Below are positions 1 to 11,421 of a DNA stretch of 64,000 nt, piece after piece. The DNA is from Polytrichum commune (lineage: Eukaryota; Streptophyta; Polytrichopsida; Polytrichales; Polytrichaceae), in NCBI GenBank assembly GCA_950295325.1, contig OX485804.1, forward strand, positions 48,100,429 through 48,164,428. The letters run 5' to 3'. The position numbers and the translations under genes are program-made. Within the stretch, counting starts at the first letter, position 1. Every line of letters starts with the position of its first letter. Under the pieces are notes generated by a model. The model had not been told where the DNA came from. It saw nothing but the letters and a program-made list of their open reading frames with translations, and made no database searches.

Positions 1-152
1 ACACTGCTAGCACAATACTTCCATTGTCATGCCAGCTGTTTACCATTGCCAACAAATAGTAGAGTAATAAGCCCACTCTCACTTTGTAGACACAGTGCTA
101 CAACAAGGTGTCATGCACATGAAACTTAACCAGCCTGCCCACATCAGCTTAC

Positions 153-2517
153 CTGAGCAACAAAGTTGCTTACAACTCTGCCATCATCAATGCACATCCT
201 TGGTCCGTACGTGTTGAAAATACGAGCAATTCGGACCTGCAGAGCCAAACATAAGAGTAACTGTGCTGAAGCCTCTAGCCATAGACATCTAATCAAAATG
301 TCTGCATGTCAACCATCTATAAAGAGGAAATTCTTCAAGGTGATGCTAGTGCACATGCTCCAATTCCATCATCCTGTGCAATTTTCAGGTTCTCAAATAT
401 TCACAATTAAATTACAATACAATACAACGAATAATACCTGCACATCTGCTCCTCTGTGGTAATCCATGGCCAAGGTTTCAGCAGTACGCTTTCCTTCATC
501 GTAACAGCTCCTAACACCTGCTTGGTAATCACACCAACAATGTGCTTCATTCAAGTCATCGCACTTCCAAACTAATTACAGCTTCTAAAATTGGCATTCA
601 AACTCCACCAAACCATATGCACGATTCTCTATCACAAACAATACCAATGCATCAAAATTCGATAATAGTTATGCCTGATTCAAAACACTTCACATCCAGT
701 CACTCCTTCACTATATTAACATCATTTGCAATACTTCCAAAACATGAGTGCTGCTTCTGCATACAGGTTTCTGAAATTACCGATAGGGTTCACATTTCCC
801 CAGTACGACTCTGCTCATCCACATGATCACAATTGTTCGCCAACCGCCAACAACACACCACACAAAATGTCAGAGAACCGAGATGAGAGAAAGGACAGAC
901 CGAATATCAGAGAACCAGAGTCAGCATCTACAACATGGAGTCACAATTACATGCACATGCATGCATACCTTTTTGGGGATGTTCCAATGGATCGCCGTAA
1001 ACCTCGCTGGTACTGGTCAGCAAGAACCGTGCGCCAACTCGCTTTGCAAGCCCAAGCATGTTCAATGTCCCGACCACATTGGTCTTGTAACCCAAGGTCA
1101 AGGAGCTACCACGATGAGATAATTACATGCAACCAGGAAAACCATCCCCACTTCCTTTTTCCAGTAATCTGATGTTTACATTATGATAATGGCCTCCGAT
1201 ACCAGGGATCCATCTCTTCGACGAACACAATCTCTTCCAGACTAAAATATGCGGGTGGATCTCATACACACGCATAAACTACGTATCTGGTACACGAACC
1301 CTTCCTTTCATCCAACTACTAACCTTTCGCTTACGTTCAACCTGCAGGGCACATTCACAGCAAATACTGTTCCTGCCAATGTAAGAGCTAACCACTTCAA
1401 CTACACTCTGCAAATGAGACCACAAACTTGCCCGCGGAAGTCATCAACTTCACATAAATGATCGTAGTAGTCACGTGCAATGCAGACAGGATGTTCTATA
1501 AAGCGATGGCGCATTGTTCAAAAGAATCCTGGGTGATGTTTTCAGAGTTCCAAAACATCACAAGCCTCACTGGATTTCCACGACTACCCCAAACAATCAT
1601 TCCCGGCTCAGAACCACTACTACACGGTAACAACAAGTTGCCCATGGAAGTCGTAAAATTGACGTAAATGATCGTAGTGATCACATGCACGGCAGACAGG
1701 ATGTCCTATAAAGCGCGGAGCTACTCTTAACAAAAGCCTGCAGAATGTGTTCAGCATTGCAGAATCTGATGGGGGCTCACTGCATCTCGACACCTACTAC
1801 AGAGAAATCCTGCCAGCTCAGGATCGCAATTAAGCCGCTACCACAACGAAATAACAAATTGCCTCATCAACAAAGAGAGGATATGATGGTCTTGATGGGG
1901 TTGAACTTGTAGTGCACGGGTGAAGCCGGACACGCCAAATGGTAAATATGATCCACTTCCAAAAGAAGAGGCTCCACGACATCATGTCGAATCAGCTCGA
2001 ACCGGGGGTTACCGAAGTGATGCATAACATTCTCCTTCCTTCCGGTGAAGAAATTGTCCACCACGATCACACTGTCGCCCCTCGCAATCAACTTATCCAC
2101 CAGATGGCTCCCAACGAAACCTGCCCCGCCGGTCACCACCACACGCAACCCCTTCCTCGGCAGCCCCAGCGGGATCTTCCCTCCCGGACTCACGATCGCC
2201 GAATGCTGATTCCTGTAAGGCGCGCTCTCGAATGCCCTCACGGATCCTAGGGTTTCCTCGTCGGACTCGTACGCGACCACTCCCGGAAACGTCGTTGATG
2301 CCTCCGAATGTGCTCTTGTGAACTGAAATTCGGGCCGAAGGAACAAGAAAAACACCGAAGCTATGCCCATCCCTACCAACACGAACATGAACCGTTGCTC
2401 TCGAAGGACGTACTCCACTGATCGTGACACCGACCATTGTTTCTGCGGCTTCGATGTGTACACCGCGGAGTCGGGCTCTCCCCCGCCCCGCCGATGATTC
2501 AAGCTGGAGCTCATCAT
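153..2517 (-). CDS. UXS: UDP-glucuronate decarboxylase (UDP-xylose synthase), left inverted copy, 3' part outside window
   Basis: Converts UDP-glucuronate to UDP-xylose for cell-wall and glycoprotein synthesis; the type II, membrane-anchored form acts in the Golgi. Visible exons on the minus strand are 1885-2517, 969-1086, 781-810, 438-517 and 153-236. Exons 6-8 must lie left of the window. All exon lengths and phases equal those of the complete copy at 20995-24568. The start is the ATG at 2517 (ATGATGAGC); the open frame upstream of it begins only with TTG. Exon 1 holds an N-terminal transmembrane segment (about residues 43-60) and the NAD-binding GGAGFVGS loop (about 130-137). The two exon-1 products differ at two residues (D16/E and G51/A, numbered from this ATG). 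No frameshift or stop is seen in the visible exons, so both copies may be functional. The first intron has AT-AC U12 signals. Confidence 0.88.
1087..1884 (-). other. U12-type AT-AC intron 1 of left UXS copy
   Basis: Read on the minus strand, the intron starts ATATCCTC right after the ATC codon and ends with branch-like TCCTTGAC followed by CTTGGGTTAC. No GT-AG pair gives the conserved reading NPIKTIKTNVVG. Same signals as in the right copy. Confidence 0.8.
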
Positions 2518-3006
2518 CGTGTTCCAATCCAATCGCCCACAGCAACCTGGGAACCACGACCCCGATGTGCAAAACCTACCTGCTTGCCACTATCTGTATC
2601 ATCGACGTCAATGTGCGTGTGGGGGCTCTTAAGAAAGCTGGTTTGAAGGCGTTGATGCTACATCATGTTGCACACCACCTGCACATGACGACGCGATGCA
2701 ATGTAAGTGAATGTGAAGCACGCACCACGTCTGCCTGTGGCGATGGCCAGCGAGTGACGCCTTCCCTTCCCTTTCCCTTTTCCTTCCCCTTCCCTTTGCG
2801 GCCGGGGACTCACTTGGCTACGCTGGCTTTCGCAAAACTTTCCCTTGCTCGCCTTCCTCCGTCTCGCCTCTTGCCAAATCTCTCTCTCTCTCTCTAGCCT
2901 AATACTTTCCCTTTCATTTTGCTTCCTACCATAACCATAACTACGACTTACCTATCTACACTCCGACCTCCGTAATATCACACCATTGGCAACCAAAGCG
3001 CACGTG
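2518..3006 (-). promoter_or_regulatory. UXS 5' region, left copy
   Basis: Upstream sequence within the duplicated arm. It has a CCCTT-type pyrimidine run (about 2760-2800), a (TC)n tract at 2880-2898 that would be GA on the gene strand, and a CACGTG G-box at 3001-3006 at the arm boundary. These are typical plant 5' UTR/promoter composition features; no TATA box was assigned. Confidence 0.4.
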
Positions 3007-3693
3007 ATGTCAGTTCTAACACATTGTAGATTTTCTTACTTTTCATAAATGCAAACCCTAAAGCTCCCCTAAACCCTACTGAACATAGTTTTAGCCTCGG
3101 GTAAACAAAGCATGAATTTTTTTTTTTAAATCCTTGTATTGTACAAAAGTTTGATCCTTACGGCAATAATGGATACTGACATATCAACGCAGTTGGTCTC
3201 ACTAGAAGCTTATAAGAAAAAACTTGTATTAAGGAATTACCATCTTCAACTACCATCATTGGCTCACACAAGGGTTTGGTCCCAAAGGTATAGTTCTACA
3301 ACTTCTTGTGACATAAAAAAAACCATGATATATGGAAGAGAAATGTGATAGCAAGGAGAGAGGCTTAAATTAAGAACATATTATCCCTAGGGTTTTAGGA
3401 TATAAGAGAAGGAGTGACATTGAGGAGGTTGGTATAACGGATTTTAGAGTGTGTATATACAATGGACAATATGGTGGTGAGGTCATCGCCCCATCCTTCC
3501 GCATTGTTCTAGAAAGGTGGGGAGAGTGATGTGTCATATGTATAGGTGCAAAAAGGTTGGGTGGCATGGGTCCATACTAGTTAAGGTACATGGTCCTCAA
3601 TGGTTATTTTTTTGTACTATCACACTTTATAGTTGAGATTAGGACATCATCTCTTTGAGCCCCGATTTCTCCTATGACATGAACACACAATTA
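3007..3693. other. Intergenic, no gene seen
   Basis: AT-rich sequence without a convincing coding frame. From about 3586 it resembles the older dispersed repeat also present at 11149-11275 and, inverted, at 37300-37520. TTA at 3691-3693 is the left target-site copy of the element that follows. Confidence 0.5.
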
Positions 3694-4637
3694 GGGCCGG
3701 TTTGCACCATGGACAAGGAAGTCGTCCCATGGCATTGTAAGAGCGTTCATTGGTTGCTAAACTCATCCTAGGACCACTTCGGTTTACACCAAGGAAAAAA
3801 TGGCATATAGTGATCATGGAGGTTGAGGTCCCCAAAAAACATATTTGAAGGCCTAATCAATACACTGACATGGTCCAACGGGTTTTGTGATGAGAGAGGC
3901 AAGAGAGGTGGTCTGGTTGGAAAAGGCAAGGGCCCATGGCAAAGAAATGCCGTTATAATCTTTTTTTTAATGAATTTTTTTGGGGGGGCTTTATATACAA
4001 CTTTCCCCATCATGTAAGGCTCACAAGGCACATTTTTCAACATCTATGTGATATAATGGATATTGAGAAGCAAATCCGCCCTCTATGTGCCTTGATCATA
4101 TCATAGCCCATGAGACATACCAATTCTTCCATGCCCTACCCCTTAAACCGGCTCCCACATGATTCACCAAACATTGTGGGATGTCTATAACTCAAGAATT
4201 TGAGTACACATGGTGAAGCAGGTTGCAAATAATGCTCAATGCACAACACAAGGTACATGTCACATGTAAATTACATTGAACATGTACAAATGAAATCACT
4301 CCTTTTTTTTTGTAAAAATTGTTGTGAGAAAATTTGCAGCCACATCTTTGACACATTTAACAAGAAGTGAAGATAAGTGAACACAAGTGAAGCCGAAGAG
4401 AAGAAAAATGAGAATTGTCAAACTTGAAGAAAAAAATTAAAATGCCTTTTTTGGGCATATATTAAAAAAAATCATCACAATCACTTTTGGGTGCATGGTC
4501 ATTATTCTTGGTCCACATTCGGTTTACACCTAGTGAGGGGCCCAAAGGCTTTGTAAACCGAATTTTTAAGAAATCAAACCATGGACAAAGGCCATCTTCC
4601 ATGGTCCGACTCCATGGTCCATGGTGTAAACCGGCCC
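3694..4637. mobile_element. PIF/Harbinger-like non-autonomous TIR element
   Basis: 944 bp bounded by inverted ends: GGGCCGGTTTGCACCATGG at the left and, on the other strand, GGGCCGGTTTACACCATGG at the right, about 21 bp with one mismatch. It is flanked by TTA on both sides (3691-3693, 4638-4640), the target duplication typical of PIF/Harbinger. Subterminal copies of CGGTTTACACC occur near 3780 and 4516. There is no transposase frame, so it would depend on a partner. Confidence 0.75.
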
Positions 4638-4849
4638 TTAGAGCATCCTTAGTCGGTCTAGGTAAAGCTCACTACAAACCAAAACCTATCTTTTGACTGA
4701 CCTAAAATTAGAAACTGAAATTACCATCATTAGAAGCACACCTAAATAAACGTGAGATATTTCTCAAGAAAAAAGAATTGTAAAAATTTGACGTAGGTGA
4801 AATCCCTCATTGAAAACACCACATTTTCAAAATTTAGAGGGAGTACACC

Positions 4850-5652
4850 TGTAATGTAACTAGAATTATTAAGGAATATTCTAACTACATGTGCCAGTGT
4901 GTAAGCAGAAAAAGATGAGAGCTAGACAACTCTCGGTTGAGGATGAATGGAAAGGAGTAAGACAACTCCAGATTGACAACATGTGCACTGGAGTTAGACA
5001 GCTCCGCATTTAGTACATTGGAACTAGACCATTCCAAGTGAGAACAAGTGCACATGAGTTAGACAACTCTCGATGAGGTGCACAGGAGTTAGACCACTCC
5101 ATGGATAAAGCTAGTTGGAATTAGACAGTTCCAACTAGAAGATTGACTAGTTGGAATTAGACAATTCCAACTAAGAGAAAGGTTGGATGAACCAAGTTGG
5201 AATTAGACAGTTCCAACTGGAATGAAGGATGAATGTATTTAGTTGGAATTAGACAGTTCCAACTAGAAAGAAGAATGGATGAATCCAATTGGAATTAGAC
5301 AGTTCCAATTGGAAGAATGGAATTGAGATAAGAGATGAAAGAAGGTTCTAGAAGAACCATAGATAGAAGATTCATAGTAGAACTATGAGATAGAGCTATG
5401 AATAGAATACTTTTACTATATGTAAATATAGAAAGTAAAAGTAGTGCTTCGGCATAAAAGGAAGCTCGGGGGAGGAGAGAGGATCTTTTTTGTCTCTCTC
5501 CTATGGTCGGGTGGTAGAGCTTCGTTGACCAAACTTTATTTGGTTGCGGTTTGTACTTAGAGGAAGAAATAAAATTGGTGTTGGTTTCAATTCTTTACTT
5601 TGAGATTTTGTGGTCAAGACACAAATTGCCAACCGGTGAGAGGTTCGTAATA
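4850..5652 (+). repeat. 5' LTR
   Basis: 803 bp, starting TGTAATGTAACTAG and ending GGTTCGTAATA, with an exact partner 5302 bp downstream. It contains an array of small hairpins (4917-5312) and a possible TATA-like ATAAAAGG near 5454. Confidence 0.95.
4917..5312. repeat. Array of about 11 small hairpins with a shared TAGAC loop (repeated at 10219-10614)
   Basis: Eleven units of the form stem - (C/T)(T/A)AGACnn - complementary stem. Stems vary while remaining paired: GAGAG/CTCTC, GGAG/CTCC, TTGGAA/TTCCAA, AGTTGGAA/TTCCAACT, CCAATTGGAA/TTCCAATTGG. The last five stems are 8-10 bp. Loop core and length (8 nt) are conserved. The same array sits in the 3' LTR. Confidence 0.85.
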
Positions 5653-5655
5653 AAT

Positions 5656-5667
5656 TGGTATCAGAGC
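5656..5667 (+). other. Primer binding site (initiator Met-tRNA type)
   Basis: TGGTATCAGAGC, the usual complement to the 3' end of plant initiator methionine tRNA, starting 3 nt after the 5' LTR. Confidence 0.9.
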
Positions 5668-5679
5668 AGGTTGGATGCC

Positions 5680-8600
5680 ATGGAGAGTTTGGAAGAAAGA
5701 GTTACGAGAGCGGTGTTGATAGCATTGAGAGAAAATCAAGGTGTTCCATTACAAGAGGTCCCACCTCTTCCTAGGGATCCTCCTCCCAATACTCCACCTC
5801 CTCCAAGAGAGGATCATGTAGCTACACCACTTGTCTCGAGGGAGGAGGAGTCTAGTTCAACATCATCTCCAAGGAGGCTATCTCATGGAGATGTGGATAT
5901 TTTGAAAGATGTAAAAAAATATCCAATTAAGCCGAGTTTTGGAGGCCGAAACTGCAAACCGGAAGAAGTCATGTCGTTCATTTCAATAGTGGAGGATTTC
6001 TTTCCTTCAAAATACACAGATGCAGATAAAATCAAAGTCACAGTAATTTTCCTCAAGGACAAGGCACGGGTTTGGTTTGACACACTGAAGAGGGACCGAG
6101 AGAATAGGGGACTGGGACCTATTGCAGAGTGGAACACGTTCAAAGAACTTTTTCTTCATCAATTTCTCCCTGGCAATTACGGGGAAGACATGCGCCAAAA
6201 GCTATACGACTTGAAACAGGGAAATTTTTCTGTAACCCAGTTCAAGTTAGAATTCGATGAACACATTGTTTACTTTCCCAATTGGGGTGAGAGTGATAGA
6301 ATTGAATTCTTTATCCGCAACTTAAAGGATTCAATAAGGTACAAAGTTAGTACTCATAACCCACGGACTTTAGATGAAGCTTATGGGTTGGCTATGAACT
6401 TTGAGAGAGAAGTCAATAGCAGGATGGAGAGGACAAAAGGTCAATTGGGAAAAAGAACTTCAGAATTTAAATACCCTGCCAATCAAAGCTCCAAGTTTGC
6501 GAAATTTTCCAAGAGTTCTAAACCATCTCAATTTTCAAAGTTCAACCAAGGAAACAAGACGTTGATACTGAGCAAGGAAGAGCAAGAGGAGCACGTCAAG
6601 AAGGGTTTATGCTTCAGATGTCACAAGCCTGGGCACCGGAGTTTTGAATGCCCAACAGTCAAGAGGAAGATAGCAGCAATCGAAGTAGAACACGAAGACG
6701 GTGATGAGTCAGATGGTGAGCCAACCAAGGAAGGAGTTCCGAGCATCTCAACAGCAGTCATGAACATGGAGGTGGAACAAGAGCCAACAGTGCTACAAAT
6801 CAAGGGATTTCTAAATTCTACCTTTTCTTCGATGATCTTGATTGACTCTGGCAGCACTCATAACATGATGTCAGTTTCATTTGCTCATAAGTTAGGACTT
6901 CCCTTAATTCCTATCAAACCATGTTCAGTATGGTTGCCGAACAATCAACCAAGTTTTATTACTCACCGCGTGTTGAGAGTGCCTGTAAACATCCAAGGAG
7001 TGGACACTGAAGCGGATTTTGAGGTTTGGAATGGAGCGCGATATGAGGTGATACTAGGGATGGCGTGGCTTAAAGAAGTCGATGCATGGATCGCATGCAA
7101 AGAAGGAGAAGTGCACGGGAAGCTTCTGAACGGTAAATATTTTTCTATCAAAGATAAGAGATCTTTGCCGAACACTCCTACTCTTTCACATCTACAAATG
7201 AAAAGATGTGGTAGAAAAGGTCATCAAGTATTTTTGATACATATAAGCGAAGTTGAGAATGAATCTAAAGATGACGCTTTGAGTAATAACGGAGTGAAGA
7301 TATTCTTGGATGATTTTAAAGATTTATTTCCTGAAGAGTTAAATGAGCTACCACCTACTAGAGAGGTTGATCATGCTATTGACCTCGTTGCCAATGCTGC
7401 TCCTGTGGCTAAGGCACCATATCGTCATTCTTTAGCTCAAAATGTTGAGCTTGAAAATCAATTAAAGGATTTGTTAAACAAAGGATATATTAGGCCAAGT
7501 AAATCACCTTGGGGAGCTCCTGTTCTTTTTACTAAGAAGAAGGATGGATCTTTAAGATTGTGTGTAGATTATCGGGGTCTCAACAAACTAACTATAAAGA
7601 ACAAGTTTCCTTTGTCCCGCGTTGATGATATTTTTGATCATCTATATGGATCAAAAATATTTTCCAAAATAGATTTGAGAAGTGGATATCACCAAATTCG
7701 AATAAAAGAATCTGATATTGCGAAAACTGGATTTAGGTCATGTTTGGGTCATTACGAGTATGTGGTAATGCCTTTTGGTCTTACAAATGCTTCTGCTACA
7801 TTTATGACTTTAATGAATTCAATATTTCGTGATTATTTGGGTAAGTTTGTACTTGTGTTTATTGATGATATCCTTATATATTCTAAAAGTGAGGAAGAAC
7901 ACAAACAACACCTTAAACAAGTTTTTGAAATTTTGAGAGAACATAAGTTATACGCTAAACTAAGTAAATGTGTTTTCTTTACTTCGCGTGTTGAGTTTCT
8001 GGGTCACGTTATCTCTGATGAGGGAGTCTCCGTTGACCCTAGAAAGGTTACGGCCGTTGCTGAGTGGCCAATACCAAAAGATAAGACTGAGGTTAGAAGT
8101 TTTTTAGGTCTTGCAAGCTATTATAGAAGATTTGTAAAAGGATTTTCTAAAATAGCTGCGCCTATGACCAACTTGCTAAAAGGCAAAAGTAATGCGATAG
8201 ATTGGACCCCGGAATGTGATTCAAGTTTTCAGACTTTAAAATCATTGTTAACCCAAACTCCTGTTTTAACTATTATGGATCCTTTGAAAGGAAACATAAT
8301 ACTATGTACCGACGCTAGCGATTTAGCTATTGGTGCAGTTTTGATGCAAGATAAGAAAATAATTGCTTACGAATCTCGTAAATTGAATTCTGCTGAGTTG
8401 AATTATCCGGTACATGAAAAGGAATTACTAGCAGTAATCCATTCGCTAAAGGTTTGGAGACATTACTTACTAGGGGTAAGGTTTAAGATTCAAACAGACC
8501 ATGAGTCTTTAAAATATTTGTCAACTCAACCTCATTTGAGTAGAAGACAATGTAGATGGATGGAATTTTTACAAGAATTTGATTTTGACATAGAGTATAT

Positions 8601-10137
8601 TAAAGGAAAAGAAAATGTGGTTGCTGACGCTTTGTCTAGAAGACCGTTAGCAAATGCCATCTCATGCATTAGAAATCCTTTAATGGATGAAATTAAAGGA
8701 CATTATGCTACTGATGATTTCTTTAATCTTTCATTTGAAAGTTTGTCTAAGGAAGCTAGGACCGCAGATGAAATTGAAAAATTTAAATGTTTTGAAGTGA
8801 AAGATGAAATTTTATATTATAATGGTAAAGTTTGTGTTCCCAAGTTTGGAGAACACAGACTCAACATTATAAATAACCTTCATGACATTCTAATAGCAGG
8901 TCATCCAGGGTTTCAAAAGACTTACATGGCGGTTAAGCGTCATTACTATTGGCCAGGAATGAAAAAAGATATTAAAGAATATGTTGAGAGATGTTTAAAA
9001 TGTCAAGTCACTAAAACAGAACAAGTGAAGGACCCTGGATTGCTCCAACCACTTGGTGTGCCTAACTTAAAGTTTGAATCAGTCAGTATGGATTTCATTG
9101 TAGGATTGCCAAAGACTCAAAGAAATTTTGATAGTATCATGGTAGTTGTGGATAGGTTGACAAAGATTGCTCATTTTATTCCTACAGTTACTACTGTTAC
9201 TGCTTATGGAGTTGCTGAACTATTCATGAGAGAAATTTTTAAGCATCATGGAATTCCACGAGAAATTATAAGTGATAGAGATCGTAAGTTTGTGAGTGAG
9301 TTTTGGACTACTCTATTTAAATTGTGTGGAACTAAGATTAAGTTAAGCAGTGCATATCATCCTGAGACGGATGGACAAACTGAACGGACAAACAGAACTC
9401 TTGAGGATATGTTAAGGATGTATGTTGGCCAGAGACAACAATCATGGGATAAGTGGTTGCATATGATTGAATTTGCTTATAATGATCATATTCATAGTAG
9501 TATTGGGGTAAGTCCATTTTATGTTCTATATGGTCAGGAATGTAGAACCCCAATTACACTTTCTACTCCTAATACGAGATTTGAAAGCATTAATGCTATG
9601 ATTAGGGAGATGAATGAAATTAGAGAAACGGCAAAGTTGGCTATGAAAAGTGCTCAGGATAGAGCTAAGCATTATGCTGATAACAAAAGAATTTTTCGTG
9701 AATTTGAAGTTGGTGATAAGGTGTTTTTAAAGGTAGCACCTAATCGATCTGGACTTAAGCTTGGCAAGTCAAGAAAGTTATCACCTAGATTTTGTGGTCC
9801 ATTTGAAATTTTGAAACGGATAGGCAAAGTAGCTTATGAGTTAAAATTACCAGAGGATTGGAAGATCCATAATGTTTTTCATGTGGGTTTATTAAGAAAA
9901 TATGTGTCTGATCCTAACCATATTTTGCCTGACCTTCCCAAAGTTGCTCCAGAGGGAGAACTTCTTGCAGAACCTGAGAAGATTTTGAAAATAGAAAATC
10001 AATATCTAAGGAATAAGACTTTCCGTAGATTTTATGTGAAGTGGAAAGATTATCCTGAAGAAGAAGCTTCTTGGGAAAGAGAAGTTGATTTCAGAAAGGA
10101 CTATCCTAATTTTGTCATTGAGGACAATGACTTTTAA
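5680..10137 (+). CDS. Gag-Pol polyprotein with C-terminal chromodomain (Ty3/gypsy chromovirus)
   Basis: A single 1485-aa frame without stops. The frame is open back to 5551 inside the LTR, but that start is TTG; the first in-frame ATG after the PBS is at 5680. Domains in order: Gag (about residues 80-260); CCHC zinc knuckle C311-C324 ([14 protein letters not shown]); aspartic protease with DSG at 389; reverse transcriptase with FIDD at 727-730; RNase H with TDAS near 878; integrase with HHCC zinc site (H1068 to C1105/C1108) and a DD35E core (D1138, D1199, E1235); GPF-type region; chromodomain (about 1432-1480). Every catalytic residue checked is present. Chromodomain integrases usually direct insertion to heterochromatin; this copy lies in repeats. 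The exact clade was not resolved. Confidence 0.93.
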   Translation: MESLEERVTRAVLIALRENQGVPLQEVPPLPRDPPPNTPPPPREDHVATPLVSREEESSSTSSPRRLSHGDVDILKDVKKYPIKPSFGGRNCKPEEVMSFISIVEDFFPSKYTDADKIKVTVIFLKDKARVWFDTLKRDRENRGLGPIAEWNTFKELFLHQFLPGNYGEDMRQKLYDLKQGNFSVTQFKLEFDEHIVYFPNWGESDRIEFFIRNLKDSIRYKVSTHNPRTLDEAYGLAMNFEREVNSRMERTKGQLGKRTSEFKYPANQSSKFAKFSKSSKPSQFSKFNQGNKTLILSKEEQEEHVKKGLCFRCHKPGHRSFECPTVKRKIAAIEVEHEDGDESDGEPTKEGVPSISTAVMNMEVEQEPTVLQIKGFLNSTFSSMILIDSGSTHNMMSVSFAHKLGLPLIPIKPCSVWLPNNQPSFITHRVLRVPVNIQGVDTEADFEVWNGARYEVILGMAWLKEVDAWIACKEGEVHGKLLNGKYFSIKDKRSLPNTPTLSHLQMKRCGRKGHQVFLIHISEVENESKDDALSNNGVKIFLDDFKDLFPEELNELPPTREVDHAIDLVANAAPVAKAPYRHSLAQNVELENQLKDLLNKGYIRPSKSPWGAPVLFTKKKDGSLRLCVDYRGLNKLTIKNKFPLSRVDDIFDHLYGSKIFSKIDLRSGYHQIRIKESDIAKTGFRSCLGHYEYVVMPFGLTNASATFMTLMNSIFRDYLGKFVLVFIDDILIYSKSEEEHKQHLKQVFEILREHKLYAKLSKCVFFTSRVEFLGHVISDEGVSVDPRKVTAVAEWPIPKDKTEVRSFLGLASYYRRFVKGFSKIAAPMTNLLKGKSNAIDWTPECDSSFQTLKSLLTQTPVLTIMDPLKGNIILCTDASDLAIGAVLMQDKKIIAYESRKLNSAELNYPVHEKELLAVIHSLKVWRHYLLGVRFKIQTDHESLKYLSTQPHLSRRQCRWMEFLQEFDFDIEYIKGKENVVADALSRRPLANAISCIRNPLMDEIKGHYATDDFFNLSFESLSKEARTADEIEKFKCFEVKDEILYYNGKVCVPKFGEHRLNIINNLHDILIAGHPGFQKTYMAVKRHYYWPGMKKDIKEYVERCLKCQVTKTEQVKDPGLLQPLGVPNLKFESVSMDFIVGLPKTQRNFDSIMVVVDRLTKIAHFIPTVTTVTAYGVAELFMREIFKHHGIPREIISDRDRKFVSEFWTTLFKLCGTKIKLSSAYHPETDGQTERTNRTLEDMLRMYVGQRQQSWDKWLHMIEFAYNDHIHSSIGVSPFYVLYGQECRTPITLSTPNTRFESINAMIREMNEIRETAKLAMKSAQDRAKHYADNKRIFREFEVGDKVFLKVAPNRSGLKLGKSRKLSPRFCGPFEILKRIGKVAYELKLPEDWKIHNVFHVGLLRKYVSDPNHILPDLPKVAPEGELLAEPEKILKIENQYLRNKTFRRFYVKWKDYPEEEASWEREVDFRKDYPNFVIEDNDF

Positions 10138-10138
10138 T

Positions 10139-10150
10139 GGAAGGGGGAGA
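10139..10150 (+). other. Polypurine tract
   Basis: GGAAGGGGGAGA just after the stop codon, one base before the 3' LTR; it would prime plus-strand DNA. Confidence 0.85.
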
Positions 10151-10151
10151 T

Positions 10152-10954
10152 TGTAATGTAACTAGAATTATTAAGGAATATTCTAACTACATGTGCCAGT
10201 GTGTAAGCAGAAAAAGATGAGAGCTAGACAACTCTCGGTTGAGGATGAATGGAAAGGAGTAAGACAACTCCAGATTGACAACATGTGCACTGGAGTTAGA
10301 CAGCTCCGCATTTAGTACATTGGAACTAGACCATTCCAAGTGAGAACAAGTGCACATGAGTTAGACAACTCTCGATGAGGTGCACAGGAGTTAGACCACT
10401 CCATGGATAAAGCTAGTTGGAATTAGACAGTTCCAACTAGAAGATTGACTAGTTGGAATTAGACAATTCCAACTAAGAGAAAGGTTGGATGAACCAAGTT
10501 GGAATTAGACAGTTCCAACTGGAATGAAGGATGAATGTATTTAGTTGGAATTAGACAGTTCCAACTAGAAAGAAGAATGGATGAATCCAATTGGAATTAG
10601 ACAGTTCCAATTGGAAGAATGGAATTGAGATAAGAGATGAAAGAAGGTTCTAGAAGAACCATAGATAGAAGATTCATAGTAGAACTATGAGATAGAGCTA
10701 TGAATAGAATACTTTTACTATATGTAAATATAGAAAGTAAAAGTAGTGCTTCGGCATAAAAGGAAGCTCGGGGGAGGAGAGAGGATCTTTTTTGTCTCTC
10801 TCCTATGGTCGGGTGGTAGAGCTTCGTTGACCAAACTTTATTTGGTTGCGGTTTGTACTTAGAGGAAGAAATAAAATTGGTGTTGGTTTCAATTCTTTAC
10901 TTTGAGATTTTGTGGTCAAGACACAAATTGCCAACCGGTGAGAGGTTCGTAATA
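10152..10954 (+). repeat. 3' LTR
   Basis: 803 bp, same sequence as 4850-5652 as far as I can see by eye. Followed by ACACC, the second copy of the target duplication. Confidence 0.95.
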
Positions 10955-10971
10955 ACACCAAATCTTGCTTT

Positions 10972-11047
10972 AAAATGGAAAGATCCTCCCACACTCCCTC
11001 CAAATTTTTGACATTTAGAGGGAGTGTGGGAGGATCTGTCCATTTTT
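10972..11047. repeat. Long hairpin in the split MITE
   Basis: AAAATGGAAAGATCCTCCCA... pairs with ...TGGGAGGATCTGTCCATTTT around a loop of a few nt, a stem of about 34 bp with few mismatches. A shorter related CACTCCCTC motif follows near 11064. Confidence 0.8.
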
Positions 11048-11148
11048 AAGCAATATTTGGTGCACTCCCTCTAAATTTTGAGCAATTTTAAGCAAGATAG
11101 GTCTTGGTTTGCAGTGAGCTTTACCTAGACCGACTGAGGATGCTCTTA

Positions 11149-11275
11149 GTATGAGATGGTTGGTAAATCCAAATTGAGGCCGTAGCCACTTTCCTCGTAC
11201 TTTTTGGAGCTCATATGAATAAATTATTCATTACTAAAGTGAAGATTCATGTGCTCATTAATTGGTCATAGAGAC
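11149..11275. repeat. Older dispersed repeat, right flank of the nest
   Basis: Reads on from the TTA target and matches, inverted, 37300-37430 (shared GGAGCTCATATGA and TTGTGCTCATTAA-like blocks). With the left flank (about 3586-3693) it reconstructs a repeat that was interrupted by the nested insertions. Confidence 0.6.
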
Positions 11276-11320
11276 CCCTTCAATTAAGTTGACTATTGAG
11301 TCTATAATGGTTAACATATT

Positions 11321-11326
<6 letters not shown>

Positions 11327-11361
<35 letters not shown>
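11327..11361. repeat. (TC)n microsatellite
   Basis: About 35 bp of uninterrupted CT/TC dinucleotides. Confidence 0.95.
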
Positions 11362-11362
<1 letters not shown>

Positions 11363-11421
11363 CATAGCCTGTCATAAGGTACATGGATCTTAAATGACTA
11401 CTTTTCCAACTAAAAATCTAC

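Larger units (their letters stand above)
1..3006. repeat. Left arm of large inverted duplication (UXS palindrome)
   Basis: Reverse complement of 20503-23511: base 1 pairs with 23511 and the CACGTG at 3001-3006 pairs with 20503-20508. The arms include the UXS coding exons, introns and about 490 bp upstream of the ATG. Reading them side by side shows only a few substitutions per kilobase and small indels. Similarity stops at the CACGTG (G-box) motif. The left end is cut by the window, so the true arm length is unknown. Confidence 0.95.
4850..10954 (+). mobile_element. Intact Ty3/gypsy chromovirus LTR retrotransposon
   Basis: Two 803-bp LTRs (4850-5652 and 10152-10954) show no difference by eye. 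The target duplication is ACACC at 4845-4849 and 10955-10959. PBS is TGGTATCAGAGC at 5656, PPT is GGAAGGGGGAGA at 10139-10150, and one open Gag-Pol frame carries all domains including a chromodomain. The LTRs start TG and end in TA rather than CA. Identical LTRs and an open frame point to a very recent insertion. Confidence 0.95.
4641..11145. mobile_element. TIR element (MITE) split by an LTR retrotransposon
   Basis: The left end (GAGCATCCTTAGTCGGTCTA..., about 50 bp) is repeated inverted at the right end (ending 11145) with few changes. Flanks are TTA at 4638-4640 and 11146-11148. Without the inserted retrotransposon and one copy of its 5-bp duplication it is about 400 bp, so it is a MITE. 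Its right half folds into a long hairpin (10972-11047). Confidence 0.75.

Noticed and set aside
3694-4637. Solo LTR
   Set aside because: The ends are inverted, not TG...CA, and the flanking duplication is 3-bp TTA, so a DNA transposon fits better.
4917-5312. CRISPR-like array in the LTR
   Set aside because: Units are hairpins with variable stems and no uniform spacers, in a eukaryotic retrotransposon.
5551-5679. N-terminal extension of Gag-Pol into the LTR
   Set aside because: The open frame begins with TTG and lies in the LTR and PBS; the first in-frame ATG is at 5680.
9338-9553. Antisense ORFs inside Gag-Pol
   Set aside because: Shadows of the retrotransposon frame.
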